Assembly (NCBI GenBank): GCA_949358305.1
Contig: OX442316.1
Coordinates: 17,670,001 to 17,734,000, forward strand
From: Strigamia acuminata
Lineage: Eukaryota > Arthropoda > Chilopoda > Geophilomorpha > Linotaeniidae
Reading direction: 5' to 3'
Length of the DNA stretch: 64,000 bases
Part shown: piece by piece, positions 47,695-58,485 of the stretch
Layout: each line of letters opens with the position of its first letter
Numbering within the stretch: the first letter of the stretch is position 1
Notes under the pieces: generated by a model
What the model was told of the DNA's origin: nothing
The model's input: the letters and a program-made list of their open reading frames with translations, nothing else
Databases searched by the model: none
Translations under genes and position numbers: made by a program

Positions 47695-48396
47695 GTGAGT
47701 TGATTCACGAGACACCAATCTTTTTTTATTACTTTAGGATATTAGGCGCGGTTTATTTGGCTAAAAGCCAAGATTTTTCGTCTTGTACGTGCCACCTTGT
47801 CCCTAATAATTGTATCTCGTATTTCCAAGTCTAATGTAATTTCCCGTGGCTGAGATAAGGAGTGTGCTCAACGTTGGCAATTGCCGGCTTGTTTTCTATT
47901 TAAGAATTCCCATAGTGAGCTGCACAAAAGCGCTTTACGAGCGTTTAAAAAAGGAAGATGGTCCTCGATTTGGTTCTATTACTTTTGCCTTTCTTTTGTC
48001 CTCTTATTCACGCGCTCCGGTCCTCGGATTCGTTGATGAGCGCGAATCCCGGTGAGAGATCCCGAAAATTCATCGAGTCAGCGGCTGTCATGTCGCGGAT
48101 GAGATTTGAGCAAAAGAGGGGAAACTTGAAATCCGGAAAATAAAAAAGAAAAGAAAGGGAAAGGAAAGAAAGAAATGGAAATAAAAGAGGTTTAAAAAAT
48201 TGATTCACTGCTGCACCTGAAAGGATGATTCCCTCGAGAACACTAAGGCCGAAATGAGAAGTCCAAGTCGTAAATTGATGTTCGTGACGAAAATTTTATA
48301 TCCGCTTTTTTCAAAACGCGAATTTTTTTTTTTTCTTTTTTCTTTTTCGCTTCTCTTTGTCGACGAATATTTAGTTTGATATTTATTTGTTCGCAG
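47695..48396 (+). other. Dscam intron within Ig2
   Basis: 702 bp with GTGAGT donor and TTCGCAG acceptor. It contains purine-rich and pyrimidine-rich runs (about 48140-48190 and 48320-48350) but no alternative exon-4-like sequence. Confidence 0.7.
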
Positions 48397-48546
48397 GAGG
48401 GCGCTACTCAATAATGTCGAGTGGGGAATTACACATTCGTGACGTCACTCCTAATGACGCGTACCATAGTTTTCGATGTCGGACCGTTCATCGCCTCACT
48501 GGGGAGACGAAAATTAGCTCGATGGGAGGTCGACTTGTAATTTCTG
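48397..48546 (+). CDS. Dscam: Dscam exon: Ig2 C-terminal half (exon 5 homologue)
   Basis: 150-nt symmetric phase-1 exon. It encodes GRYSIMSSGELHIRDVTPND, then AYHSFRCRTVHRLTGETKIS, then GGRLVIS. The SSGELHIRDV and RCRT.HRLTGET strings are among the most conserved in arthropod Dscam and complete Ig2 with its second Cys. It corresponds to the constant exon 5. Donor CTG|GTACGA at 48546. Confidence 0.97.
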
Positions 48547-48624
48547 GTACGAGGAATAATTTGTTAGAGTTTGGATTGCATTAAATATTCACTTTTCTAA
48601 TGAATTATGTACCGTTGTGCGCAG
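48547..48624 (+). other. 78-bp intron before Ig3
   Basis: Very short intron, GTACGA...GCGCAG. In insect Dscam1 the large exon-6 cluster sits downstream of exon 5. Here the exon-6 homologue follows after only 78 bp, leaving no room for alternatives on this side. Confidence 0.85.
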
Positions 48625-48742
48625 ATCCACAGGGAAGTGTCTCACCTCGAATCACCGATAGCAAAAGTTTTGTGCAAGTCCATCAGGGGGATAGTGCAGT
48701 ATTGCCTTGTGCCGCACAAGGCCATCCACCGCCCTCTTACAG
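48625..48742 (+). CDS. Dscam: Dscam exon: Ig3 N-terminal half (exon 6 homologue)
   Basis: 118-nt exon, entered in phase 1 and left in phase 2, the only asymmetric one seen. It encodes DPQGSVSPRITDSKSFVQVH, then GDSAVLPCAAQGHPPPSY and the first two bases of a split Ser codon. It matches the half of Ig3 that insect Dscam1 encodes by its largest alternative array (exon 6), including LPCxAQGxPxP before the Trp in the next exon. Donor CAG|GTAAGG is strong. Only this one copy was found. Confidence 0.93.
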
Positions 48743-48950
48743 GTAAGGCGATTAAGCGAGAGCAAATGCGCTTTTGCAGGACAGAATCGAATTAACCTGC
48801 TCGGAAGTTCGTGCCAGGAATTAAGGCATTAAATAACAAAAATTGCAATTGCGAAAACATGTTTTGTGTTTTCTGGCACGGGGTTTATTCATTTTGAATT
48901 ATTGTCCATGTGATGAAAAATACTAATTAGAATATAAAATATACCAGATA

Positions 48951-49357
48951 CTTCTCCCATTGGCCGAGCCGTATCACTGGTGTAGTGATCCAAAAATATA
49001 GACCCAAACACCAGAAATGCATTATAATGTACAGACATTGTAATCGATTGTCTTTGTAACAGCCAAAATTTCAAAATATTGTGCTTCCCAGACAAAGCAA
49101 CCAATAAACAGAACAAACATGAGTTTTACATTTATTTGTGCATAAAACTTTATTTCCTAAATGGAAATAACATTTTATAATAAAATACAATTAAAATTAT
49201 ATCAACTTAAATGGTAATAGCAATCACAAAACAAAATAAAAATAAAAACTACTTCTCCTAGTGGTGTAATACAGACTGGAGTTAGGAGTAATAGGAGTAA
49301 TGCGGCTCGGCCAATGGGAGAAGGCAACCCTTTTGAGTCGAACAAGAGTATAGTACA
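48951..49357. mobile_element. TIR element, family T1, copy 1
   Basis: Perfect 21-bp inverted arms lie at 48951-48971 and 49303-49323, each containing CTTCTCCCATTGGCCGAGCC or its complement. Beyond the left arm, CACTGGTGTAGTG is shared (inverted) with 51.6-52.2 kb. The right side runs on to GAGTATA at about 49351-49357, which resembles the ends of copy 2, so the left outer end may be lost. No coding content. Confidence 0.7.
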
Positions 49358-51618
49358 AATCTACGATTTAGAACGTTTTCTAAATTTATGAAACTGGTGT
49401 CATTTTAAAACCTGTTTGCGCAGAAAAGAATAAGGCTTCTCGCAGATTACTTTTTAGTTTAATTACTTCATTTTGAACCATTTTATAACTCTGTAGAGAA
49501 ATCAGGTTGCTAACTGCTTTTAATTATAGATTTTGCAGCCAAAAATTTTGATCTCCGCTATTTTTAATATTTTTTCTAAACTTATGAAAAGTAGTCGTAG
49601 GTTCTGTCAATAGACCGCGGGTGCTCTTGTTCTATCAGAGAATTTATGGTCGCTTCTCCTTAATGCATGAAACTTAGGGGTGAATTCATGCAATGTTTAT
49701 TTGACTTTAATGAAATAGAAGTTAAATTGCTTCGAAGTTGATGAAAGAATTATTTTAGCGAGTTTGGTGGGTTTTTTCCTTTTTTTTTGTCGTTATTGAA
49801 AAACGTGTTTACATTATTAGGTTTTAAATGTCGACTAATCTTATTAGATTTGGCATCGGTTAAGTTGTTAACTTCCTGTGATGATTGCATTGCATTATTT
49901 ACACGAAAAGTACTAGGTGTCGGGTAATTTATTCATGAATCATGATTATTTTATTCATATAAAATATAAATTTGTAAATGTAAATTATTTTATACTAATT
50001 ACATAGAGAAATTCTAATTGGAAAATTTCTTTTGGTTCGTTTGGTGAAAGAAATTGTTTGTGACATGGGAAATTTAATCTAGAAATGAATCTATCGAATT
50101 TCCGCATTGATTTTCTAAAGCTGCGTATCTGACTTTATATTGGTAAATTAAATGAAAGTTAGTTTGGATGTTGCATAATCAATTTTGCAATATTTGTACC
50201 ATTACTGTGCAAGGTTTATTAATCAGATTTTTAGTCGTCTTTTTCTCGATAATTCAATAGGCCGCGACAAGGACGAGTATTTTGCTGATATTTACTCGAG
50301 TTTAATATAAATGATGTTGTTCCGTGATATGATGGATGGAGATCATCTTCATCGCGCTACTTTGGAACATTGTTTTAGCAGGGGGGAAATGTGGGTGGAA
50401 GTTTTAGTTGCTAACGAAATTACTTCAATTTATTTCCCAAAGTTTTGTTATTATTTTTTCGTTTTTTATTTTTCGTTTGACATGTTTCAACTTTGTAAAG
50501 TCATAATTGAATTACTATTGGAAACCTTCTGACACTGGTCCACTAGCTGACGTCTACTACAAATTGATTTTTTTTTCTAGTTTTAATCTATAAAAACAAA
50601 CACTTAAAGCAATGGGATTTATATATACCTACCCTTTATATCAAATAAATTAAAAGTAAATATAAACATTATTTTTTTTCGTTTGAAATTTGCTTGGCAA
50701 CAACATTGATGGATTTTTACATGGAAACATTATTGAATGTTGTTGCCAATGTTTATTCATCGCACATTTGATTCTGTTTATTACTACGCCTTTTGTAGCA
50801 GCGGAGGAATTAGAATTCTAATGTCTGTGTGTGCTGTTTGCTGCTGATAGCAACAAATACCGCTAGGAGGCGTTTTGTGTTGTGTTTTTTTTCTTTGGAA
50901 AAATGGAATAGATACAGTTGTCATCCTTGACAAATTTTAGATTTTTTTTTTTTTTTTTTTTGTAAATATAAACTGTCAGTATTTGAAATATGACACAAAC
51001 CATCAACGCAGCAAGTTCTGGGAGGTTGGCATTTGACGTCCACTGACAACCAACAATTTTTTTTTCTTCTTTCTGTTTCCAACTTCTAAACAGTGTGCGC
51101 ACACCGTTATAGAGTTTGTCAACTTTCACGCTTTTTTTTATCGATTAAAAAGTTGTGAAAGTGACAAGAAATCCTCGAGTGAATAGAGTTATTAAAAATG
51201 AAGAGTGGGAAGTGCTATAGTTTTCTCTGTTGGGGTATATAAAGTATGGCGCCTCCCAAATGGGAAACTTGTCATAATTAAGAGCGTGGAAAGACGATGG
51301 GTTGAAGGAGTGCGGAGTTAATTTTAAAAAAAACAGCAAAGTAGTTTGGAGTTGCCGTAAATGCGATAGACGGAGACTGATGCGCCTTCATTTCGACTTG
51401 AATTTTCACACTTTAAAAGCGGGCACTTAATTAAAGTGGTTTGTGTCACCAGATAAAATGTTATCGGAACCGAGATTGTCAACTTAGCAAGTGTTAAATT
51501 GAAGCCATATTTAAAACATTGTCCTCTCCTCCCAGCCTTAATTGTACAACTTCAACAAATAAATGATGTTACTTAACACTTTTCCAATTATTAGTACCAA
51601 AATTAAAGAAAACAACCG

Positions 51619-52230
51619 TTATACTCTGTTCCGATACAACTTTGTCCTATTTCCCAATTGGTTGAGCCGGATTACGCCTAACTGAGGACTGTGCTCTACT
51701 ACGAGTATACTCAAAACCACCCCAACGTTGATCTATTTAGCCTGTTTACGCCTAACTTTGTACTGTGTTCTACTACGTGGAAAAGTAGTTCTGTGTCAAA
51801 GCATCACCTTTGACAACGTTGGTAATCAAGCACAATGTCTGGAGTTTGATTACAATTCTGGTGTTTTGGACTACTTTTTTGTGCCACTACACCAGTGAAA
51901 TAGATCAACGTTGGAGACTGGAGTGGTTTTGAGTATACGTGGAAAAGTAGTTCTGTTTATTTTCAATGAATTTCAGTGTAAAAAGTGATTAGGATGATGG
52001 ATTTTATTTATTTGGTAATAAAATATTTATTTTATTTGCTAAAATAAGCTTTTTTTCCTTTTAATCAATCAAACAATGTTAGCATAGTTTGTTGGTTTCT
52101 TTTGGCAGGTGAACAAAGGTTTAGTTTTTTTTTGGTTGTTTTGCCTAGTTAGAATACAATTACTTTTTTGTGCCACTACACCAGTGATACGGCTTGAATT
52201 AGGACAACGTTGTATTGGGACCGAGTATAG
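51619..52230. mobile_element. TIR element, family T1, copy 2, with inner inverted repeat
   Basis: The outer arms at about 51619-51650 (TATACTCTGTTCCGATACAA) and about 52199-52230 (ending CGAGTATA) are diverged inverted repeats. A second inverted pair lies inside at 51703-51738 and 51898-51938 (GAGTATACTCAAAACCAC and complement). GTGCCACTACACCAGTGA occurs at 51881 and again at 52171. Nested or rearranged copies are likely. It shares the TIR and CACTACACCAGTGATACGGC segments with copy 1. Confidence 0.65.
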
Positions 52231-53245
52231 GTGGCGAGTCCTACTTGGTGATCGTACTCAAAGAATATCGGAAGTGACCTATAACGACGATTTTATGACT
52301 TAACGGTGTTGACAACCAATGATAAGACTATGTATGAATATTTAATGTGTGTGTGATTTTATCAAAGTGCAGAGCGAGGGTTCAAGAGGGATTTATAAGA
52401 GTAAAAAGTTCTTGTTTACAGCCTCGATCGGTCATTCGGACACGATGGACTGAGTGGCGAATGCTTGACAAAGTTTGTGATTTTTTTCCCATCTCTCGAG
52501 GGACTTGGGAATGGCCGGTTGAAATTTGGAACGGCTTTCGCCCAGATTCGTTAATGGAGTCAGGCTCACATTGGTCTTGAATATTGGTCAGAGACAGGAG
52601 TGTGGCTCCTTGTAACTCGAGCTGAGGTAGTCGCGAGGGACAGTTCTATCAAGAAGCTAGCTGTGGTTAGCTGTAATGGCAAGACCAGAGTGAAACCTTG
52701 TGTAATGCGTGCGATGATGGCTGCGAGTTCCAGTTCCAATCAGTTGAAGAACCTGCACATGTTTGTCTCGGGAGTTTTCAACAACACTGTTAAGTGGCTA
52801 CGAAATGCCATAAATAACATCATTTATTTTTTGACGTTATACAATTTCAAGTCTTGTCACATAATGAAACAAAATATTAATTGTACGATGTTAGTCTCCC
52901 ACTCTTGTTTACAACTTCGTGATAAACCCAACCCTGCGTTCACCAGAAATTACCGTATTTCTTTGATTAAAAGTGGGAGCTTATAATTGGAAGCGCAATT
53001 TTTTGCCATGACCTATAATTGGAATTGTATACAGTGCATAGTCTAGGTGCTGTCGACGCAATTTTATCCACATATTGTTCAAAATGGCCACATTGGCACT
53101 GTTTTTGTTATCAATTTTTATTTTATTGTATTTATACAGTTTAAGTAGTTAAATCAATGTTTCTTTAACCAAAGGAATTGCATGAGCCGTGACTTGTAAT
53201 CAAGGGAAATTTAATTTGAAGAAATACCTCATTTATTAGTCAGTA

Positions 53246-53553
53246 ATTAGAGAGTTTGCGTGATGCATATACTATTTAAGTACCATATCGTAAGAGAAAA
53301 ACCTTTAGTGTATCGTTTTTAACACTAAAATAAAATATAGCGCAGCCAATCAGAATTCAGAACACTATATTGTTAGCTCTGCCCCTTGCAAATGGCGATT
53401 ATTTTATATCACAACGGATTGTGCACTTTGACAATCGAAGAGACGTTTTCCGAGGCCGAATTTCAAGCGGAAATTCGAGCCAGAGTTTGACGGTCATAGG
53501 TATGTAGATTGAATGATACGTAAGGGAAAAATGCATCCCGCAAACTCTCTAAT
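53246..53553. mobile_element. MITE with 23-bp terminal inverted repeats
   Basis: Arms 53246-53268 (ATTAGAGAGTTTGCG then GATGCAT) and 53531-53553 are inverted, with one mismatch. The 308-bp element is non-coding. Target-site duplication is unclear, possibly TA. Confidence 0.75.
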
Positions 53554-53598
53554 GATTCTTCTACTTTTTGTAGAAATCAGATAAAGCTACAATTGATT

Positions 53599-53626
53599 CT
53601 TTAGGTTTAACATGTTAAACCTAAAG
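53599..53626. repeat. 28-bp perfect palindrome
   Basis: Half-site CTTTAGGTTTAACA followed by its exact reverse complement with no spacer, 45 bases after the MITE end. Could be a cruciform-forming relic or a binding site for a dimeric factor. Confidence 0.85.
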
Positions 53627-55044
53627 TTCTTGCTATTTCTTCTTATTATTTAAAGTTTTCTTTATTGCTGTTGTTGTATTGTTTGGCTTCGTGCATTGTG
53701 TTGCCGGACCTGGGTGACGACTTGGGTTCCAAAAGGCCTTGTAAACATTAGTCTTGGGTTATTTTCACACGGAACCAAGAGGAAAGTGCAGTTAGATGTT
53801 TAAACGTTATTGTTTTTAATCAGCTCTTCATTCTAAGGTGAATTGGTAATGGGCACGTGGGTCATCGTTGGTTTATTGCAAGTATTTAAGTCTATGGAGC
53901 AAAGACACGTGTAGTGGCCAAACTCCTAAACCTCTTAACCTTAGCTTTAATGCAGCGTGTTGCTCTTTGTGCTGGTCATAACACGGGAAATAGATCTAAC
54001 TTGCCTCATAACATGGCCGGAATGGGCGAATTAAAAATTTAAAAGTGTTTTCGTGAACGCACTATTTGCCACCGCAAATGAAGTCGGAAACGCAGTGAAT
54101 ATCAGCAGCCACGTTTAATGTATTTTGTGGGTAGTTTGAGGGTTTATACGCGACGAAATTACAAGTTGGGAAAAAAGGGAGAAAAATACACAAGAAGAAG
54201 AAATTGTGAAGAAAACGAACACGAGATAGAAACGTGATATAATCTGCGAATTGACACGTTGGCAAACTTAAGCTTTCCAATGGAGTCAGCTGCAAACAGA
54301 AATGTCATATAACAGGTCGCCAGGTCAGTGCAGGGAAGTTGAATTACGTATAGTAAATAACAGATTGAACTGCAATAAAGTTGTAATGACTGACTCGAAG
54401 CTGAGGCAGAATAAGAAGGAGGAAAAATAAAAAACAGAAATCCACTAAAGGCTTAGTTCTGTTTATGTTCTGCTGCTTTTTATGTCGATTTTTTTTTTGC
54501 ATAGTGAAATGCACGCATGCGGAAGACGTTTTTTTAAGTGACTCAAAGTTTGGAACATAGCTTAAAAAATACTAGGTGCATGTGCATGAAGCCCCTTAAA
54601 GGGGGCGGCTTGTTTGCAGAATGGTACTGCTCTTGCAAGATGCGCGTTTAATTGTGTAATTTGTTTTCATCTGACGTGAGAGTGTGAGGTTGCAACTATA
54701 TCATGCAATTAGGCTTCTCCCGTGCACAAATTTGGGCATATTCACGTGTGAATGTCGAAAGAATGTAAAGCCGTATAGGAGTTTAATGGCTAGTCCAATT
54801 GTTTTTAATCAAACACGTGGGAGTTGCTGTGGATGTTTATCTCAGATCCATATTTGAGTTTGCAATAAAATAAGAATGGTGGCGCAGTTTAGTGCTTTAG
54901 TGGTGGAATTGATCATTCTCCCACCCTTATGTGTCCTCGATTGCGCTCCCAGTTCACTTTTAAAGACATAGTGCAGCACGCAAAAGGTGTATTTATTCTA
55001 TTTATGTACTGTATATACAACGTATGATCACACGTTTCCATTTG

Positions 55045-55215
55045 AACAAGTTAAGCAGCATTGGGTGCTTGGATGATGGTGACTTGGTCTGTGTCTGATT
55101 TACGACGCTGTTTCTATGGCAAGTACATCTGGCACACATCTTTAACGGGGTTTTCTGCGGTTTGCTCGCTTCTCGGTGCAAATGCAAGGCTAGGTCCATC
55201 AAAAAGCCATTCCAA
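55045..55215 (+). repeat. Dispersed repeat R1, copy
   Basis: Shares AAGTTAAGCAGCATTGGG with 7432-7460 (inverted). It also shares GTTTCTATGGCAA, then TCTCGGTGCAAATGCAAGG, with 21238-21325 and 63118-63185. Same order of motifs as the other copies. Confidence 0.6.
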
Positions 55216-55350
55216 TTGCCGCTTTTGTCTTGTATTGGCTGTGAAGTTGAATTGTTGCTGTACTTAACTCGCAGTTCAGTATTTGCTGTTAGATGACCCG
55301 CAAGTAAAGAACTGCGGTGTATTACTGTAAAGCGTTCTGGAACTTCCCTA

Positions 55351-55700
55351 AAGGTGGAAACACGTGGAAGCGGGTAAAATTTAAAAGTGACTAAAAACTC
55401 GTCCGCTTGAGCAAACACAAGCTTGCGTTTTTATTCAAAGCTCCGATCAAACTGAGTTTGATTTACCAGTTTCAAGCTTGCTGGTGTTTTGGTCATGTGA
55501 CTTTGACAGCCAATCAGAATCGTGAGGAAATTCTTGGAGGAGATTTTGGCGGGAATTTCTGGCTAGGTACGTAGCTAGCTTGAGTTTGTCAGTTAAGCTG
55601 GTAAGCCTAAAGCGGGTGAAGTGAGCTTGTACATGACTCCCTCTTTAAACTTGTGCTAGCAAGCTTTGGAATTTTACCCGCTCCCTTGTGTTTCCACCTT
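55351..55700. mobile_element. MITE with 30-bp terminal inverted repeats
   Basis: Arms 55351-55380 (AAGGTGGAAACAC then AGCGGGTAAAAT-like) and 55671-55700 are inverted, with about three mismatches in 30. The right arm is followed by TAACG and the left preceded by CTA, so a TTAA-like target is possible but not clean. 350 bp, non-coding. Confidence 0.7.
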
Positions 55701-56527
55701 AACGTTGAGAATCTGGAAAACCCCTTATGCTGTAAAGGAGGATATCTGTCTTTGCATTAATCAAACATTTTATCAACACTGGATGTTAAGGAAAACCACC
55801 AAAAGATGGTGGAAGAAAGGAATAAGCCTAAGCGACCTTGAAAAGTATTTGGGGCTTTAAGTTGTACTCCGTATATTAATTTTTATTTTATATAAAGTTA
55901 AATAGTTTTATACATTAAAAAAAAAGTCTACAAGAATACCGTTAATGTCGTTTATGTGTACAAAAATGTCGTTTTTGCAAGTAAAAATGCATTTCTGCAA
56001 TTTTTGCACAGATAATAAAAATACGGTATGCGTGAAATGTGGAATATGCTCCAAGTTCGGACAATTCTGATTGAAGTTTGAAAGTATTTGCAATAAATTT
56101 GTTTGCGCGCGGATTTTTATTTATTATTACTACACGGGCGTGAAATATGGTTTTTGTAAATAGAGCGCGGGTGTTATAATAGAGTATTTACCTACTGAAA
56201 CTTTTATTTGACTATCCAAGAGGGAATCTGAGAGTCGCACGCGGTTTGCGAGAAATTTCGAAATTTTGAGTGAAACGTTTAATATTTAACGATGAAGGGT
56301 TTGTTAATATTTGATGATGATTACGTGCACTTTAATGCGATAGATTCCATAAGTTGACACTTGCCCGGGTTACTGCCAACGTGTGACACGAATATTGGTT
56401 CGCGCGAACAACCAATTTTGAACAAACAGTCGCGCGTAGTTAATGTAAACATTTAACAAAATATCGATTTAATTTTTTATTTTGGATGTCTAAAACTTGT
56501 AACGCGTGACATAATTTGACCTTTCAG

Positions 56528-56706
56528 TTGGTTCGTGAAATCCAATCGCAATCACGTGACCCCCGTGGTGTTATCAGAGAGAATACAACAAATTGGAGGA
56601 ACTCTTTTGATACGAAATGCGAGAATAGCTGACAGCGAAACGTACGTGTGCGTCGTCAGTAGCAACGTGGGCAATCAATCAGCCGTCAGCGTCCTCTCGG
56701 TGACAG
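56528..56706 (+). CDS. Dscam: Dscam exon: Ig3 C-terminal half (exon 7 homologue)
   Basis: 179-nt exon, phase 2 in and phase 1 out. It starts with the base completing the split Ser, giving PPPSYS-WFVKSN, so the Ig3 Trp falls at the right place. It then encodes SERIQQIGGTLLIRNARIAD, then SETYVCVVSSNVG, and ends VSVLSVT. These are the F- and G-strand signatures of Dscam Ig3, with the second Cys. Acceptor CTTTCAG| and donor ACAG|GTAACG are clear. Exons 48625 and 56528 together make 297 nt, 99 codons. Confidence 0.95.
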
Positions 56707-57871
56707 GTAACGAGTCCATTTCGGATCCAGTAATAATTTAGTGCTCACTTTTAAAGAGACCACCCTTCATTTTTAATGGCAGTTTTAAAATGTGCCACGT
56801 GACTGCTCCCTCTGGTACTTTATGATGGACGATAGTGATAACTATGGAGGCTTATCTTTCTTTTTTCTTCTTTTTCGGGATCAAAAACATCTTAAGTCAA
56901 TCCATATATCACGGTTAGAGCCCCCGATATGAGACGGTCACCTGAGAAATCGGTGGAGAATCTTTATTTATAAAATTGTGATTTGGGGATTTGAAAAATG
57001 TTTGGATAAGTTTTTTTTTCTTTTTTCCTTTTTTCTTTTTTCTTTTCTTTGCTCATTGGGGTGGAAAATGTTTTGATGCCGATTCAAGTTGGTCAAACAG
57101 CTGTTGCCATTTTTGCTCATGTTTTCGACTTGGAAATCAGGATAATTTTAAATTGTTGTTCTTACTGATGTATGATTCAATAATTCTTCTGTCAGGGGAA
57201 GGAAATGGCTGGAAACTCGACTTTTATGTTGGAGAAACAACGGAATTTTTTTTTTTTATAAAAATAAATTAATAAATTTCACTAGGCGCATCCAAAATTT
57301 CAGTTTATGTCGTTTTTAACGTTTATGTAAACGGAATTGACATGAAAAACAGCCAAAAAGCATCACCAAAAACCGCAAAAAAAAATAAAACCGATGTTGG
57401 AGTTGTTTTTGAAGTGGTTTATGTCAGCTTTTGATTTTTACAACCAAATTTTAAATTGCTGAAATAGAAACTTTAAATGCAGATATAAAAAATTTGAAAA
57501 ATTTTTTGGTTAATTTTTAGAATTAAAATTTTTCATTTCTCTTCTTACGACCTTTAAGCTTTAAAAACAAATTAGGAATCGAATTGATGAAAACAGACAG
57601 ATGGAAAGATGAGTTGCATTAATCTCTAATCTACCAATTTTTTTTTAATATATAAATAGATTAAATTTTTCCTTTTAGAAAAAATTTTTTTTGTAATTTT
57701 TTTTCTATTTTCAAAGACCGTATGACAGTTTAATTAAACTTGTAATCTCATTTCTTTTTCGTTAAAAAACAATAGAGACTACAAATTTCCCCTTTTTTAT
57801 TGAAAAAGAGTTTTTTTTTTTTTTAAAAATATTTTTAAAAAATTTATTTTAAATTTTTTCAAATTTTCCAG
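56707..57871 (+). other. Dscam intron between Ig3 and Ig4
   Basis: 1165 bp, T-rich (TTTTTTC runs near 57010 and 57820), GTAACG...TTTTCCAG. No gene or clear repeat. Confidence 0.6.
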
Positions 57872-58129
57872 TTCCGTTAACCGTTTACGTGCAACCGCAC
57901 AAGTTAAAGGTGGACGTTGGGGGATCAGTGACGCTGACCTGCAAAGCATCCGGTTACCCGATCGCGTCTTTAGTGTGGCTCAAAGACGCTCAGCTGCTCC
58001 GTCCTCAACCGCATCCACCAACTGCTTTGCATATTGAAACGATGCAGCGCGAGCAGAGGGGAATGTACCAATGTCTGGCTACAAATGACCACGAGACGGC
58101 TCAAGGAACCGCCGAGTTGAGACTTGGTG
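57872..58129 (+). CDS. Dscam: Dscam exon: Ig4 domain
   Basis: 258-nt symmetric phase-1 exon with the complete Ig4: VPLTVYVQPHKLKVDVGG, then the first Cys (LTCKASGYP), Trp (LVWLKDAQLL), and the second Cys (GMYQCLATNDHETAQG). It ends AELRLG. The GMYQC..(R/T)ND.E.A pattern is diagnostic of Dscam Ig4. The fourth domain closes the N-terminal horseshoe in known Dscam structures. Confidence 0.96.
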
Positions 58130-58188
58130 GTACGAAAGAAATATGCAAAACACGATTCAGTCTATAAAGTCGCTCTTAAACGTTTCAG
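58130..58188 (+). other. 59-bp intron between Ig4 and Ig5
   Basis: GTACGA...GTTTCAG, only 59 bases. A stop in frame (TAA at about 58165) confirms that it must be spliced out for Ig4 and Ig5 to join as LG-G/D-AAPDVV. Confidence 0.88.
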
Positions 58189-58485
58189 ATGCCGCTCCGG
58201 ACGTGGTCGAAGGCTTTAAGGAACATGTGCTTTCTCCCGGCTCCTTCCTCTCTCTCCGATGCGTGGCTACCGGAAACCCGCCGCCGAAAATGATGTGGGT
58301 GCTTGACGACACGTCGTTGGAGGATTCGCGGCACGCAAGAATCAGTCAGAGAGTCGGCTCTCAAGGAGATACGGTCAGTTATTTGAATTTGACGGGAATA
58401 CGCACCGAGGATGGCGGCGAATACTCATGCGTGGCAGTAAATCGTCTGGGAAATGCTTCACACGTGGCGAAAATCAACGTTTTTG
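58189..58485 (+). CDS. Dscam: Dscam exon: Ig5 domain
   Basis: 297-nt symmetric phase-1 exon with complete Ig5: DAAPDVVEGFKEHVLSPG, then the first Cys (LRCVATGNPPP), Trp (KMMWVLDD), GDTVSYLNLTGIRTEDGG, and the second Cys (EYSCVAVNRLGNASH). It ends AKINVF. The ATGNPPPKMMW..D and G(D)(T/V)VSYLN(L/I)T strings are typical of Dscam Ig5. Donor TTG|GTATTT is weaker than most. Confidence 0.96.

Larger units (their letters stand above)
48743..56527 (+). other. 7.8-kb Dscam intron within Ig3
   Basis: No extra exon-6-like sequence (LPC.AQG.P.P.Y followed by a phase-2 donor) is visible. The intron is instead rich in small transposons, listed separately: TIR elements at 48951-49357 and 51619-52230, a MITE at 53246-53553, a palindrome at 53599-53626, an R1 copy at 55045-55215 and a MITE at 55351-55700. 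Other segments are AT-rich and unremarkable. Confidence 0.6.

Noticed and set aside
48743-56527. Hidden alternative exon-6 copies in the Ig3 intron
   Set aside because: Short frames here (for example 52109-52303 and 52600-52986) lack the Cys, AQG and Pro pattern of Dscam Ig3 and overlap transposon sequence.
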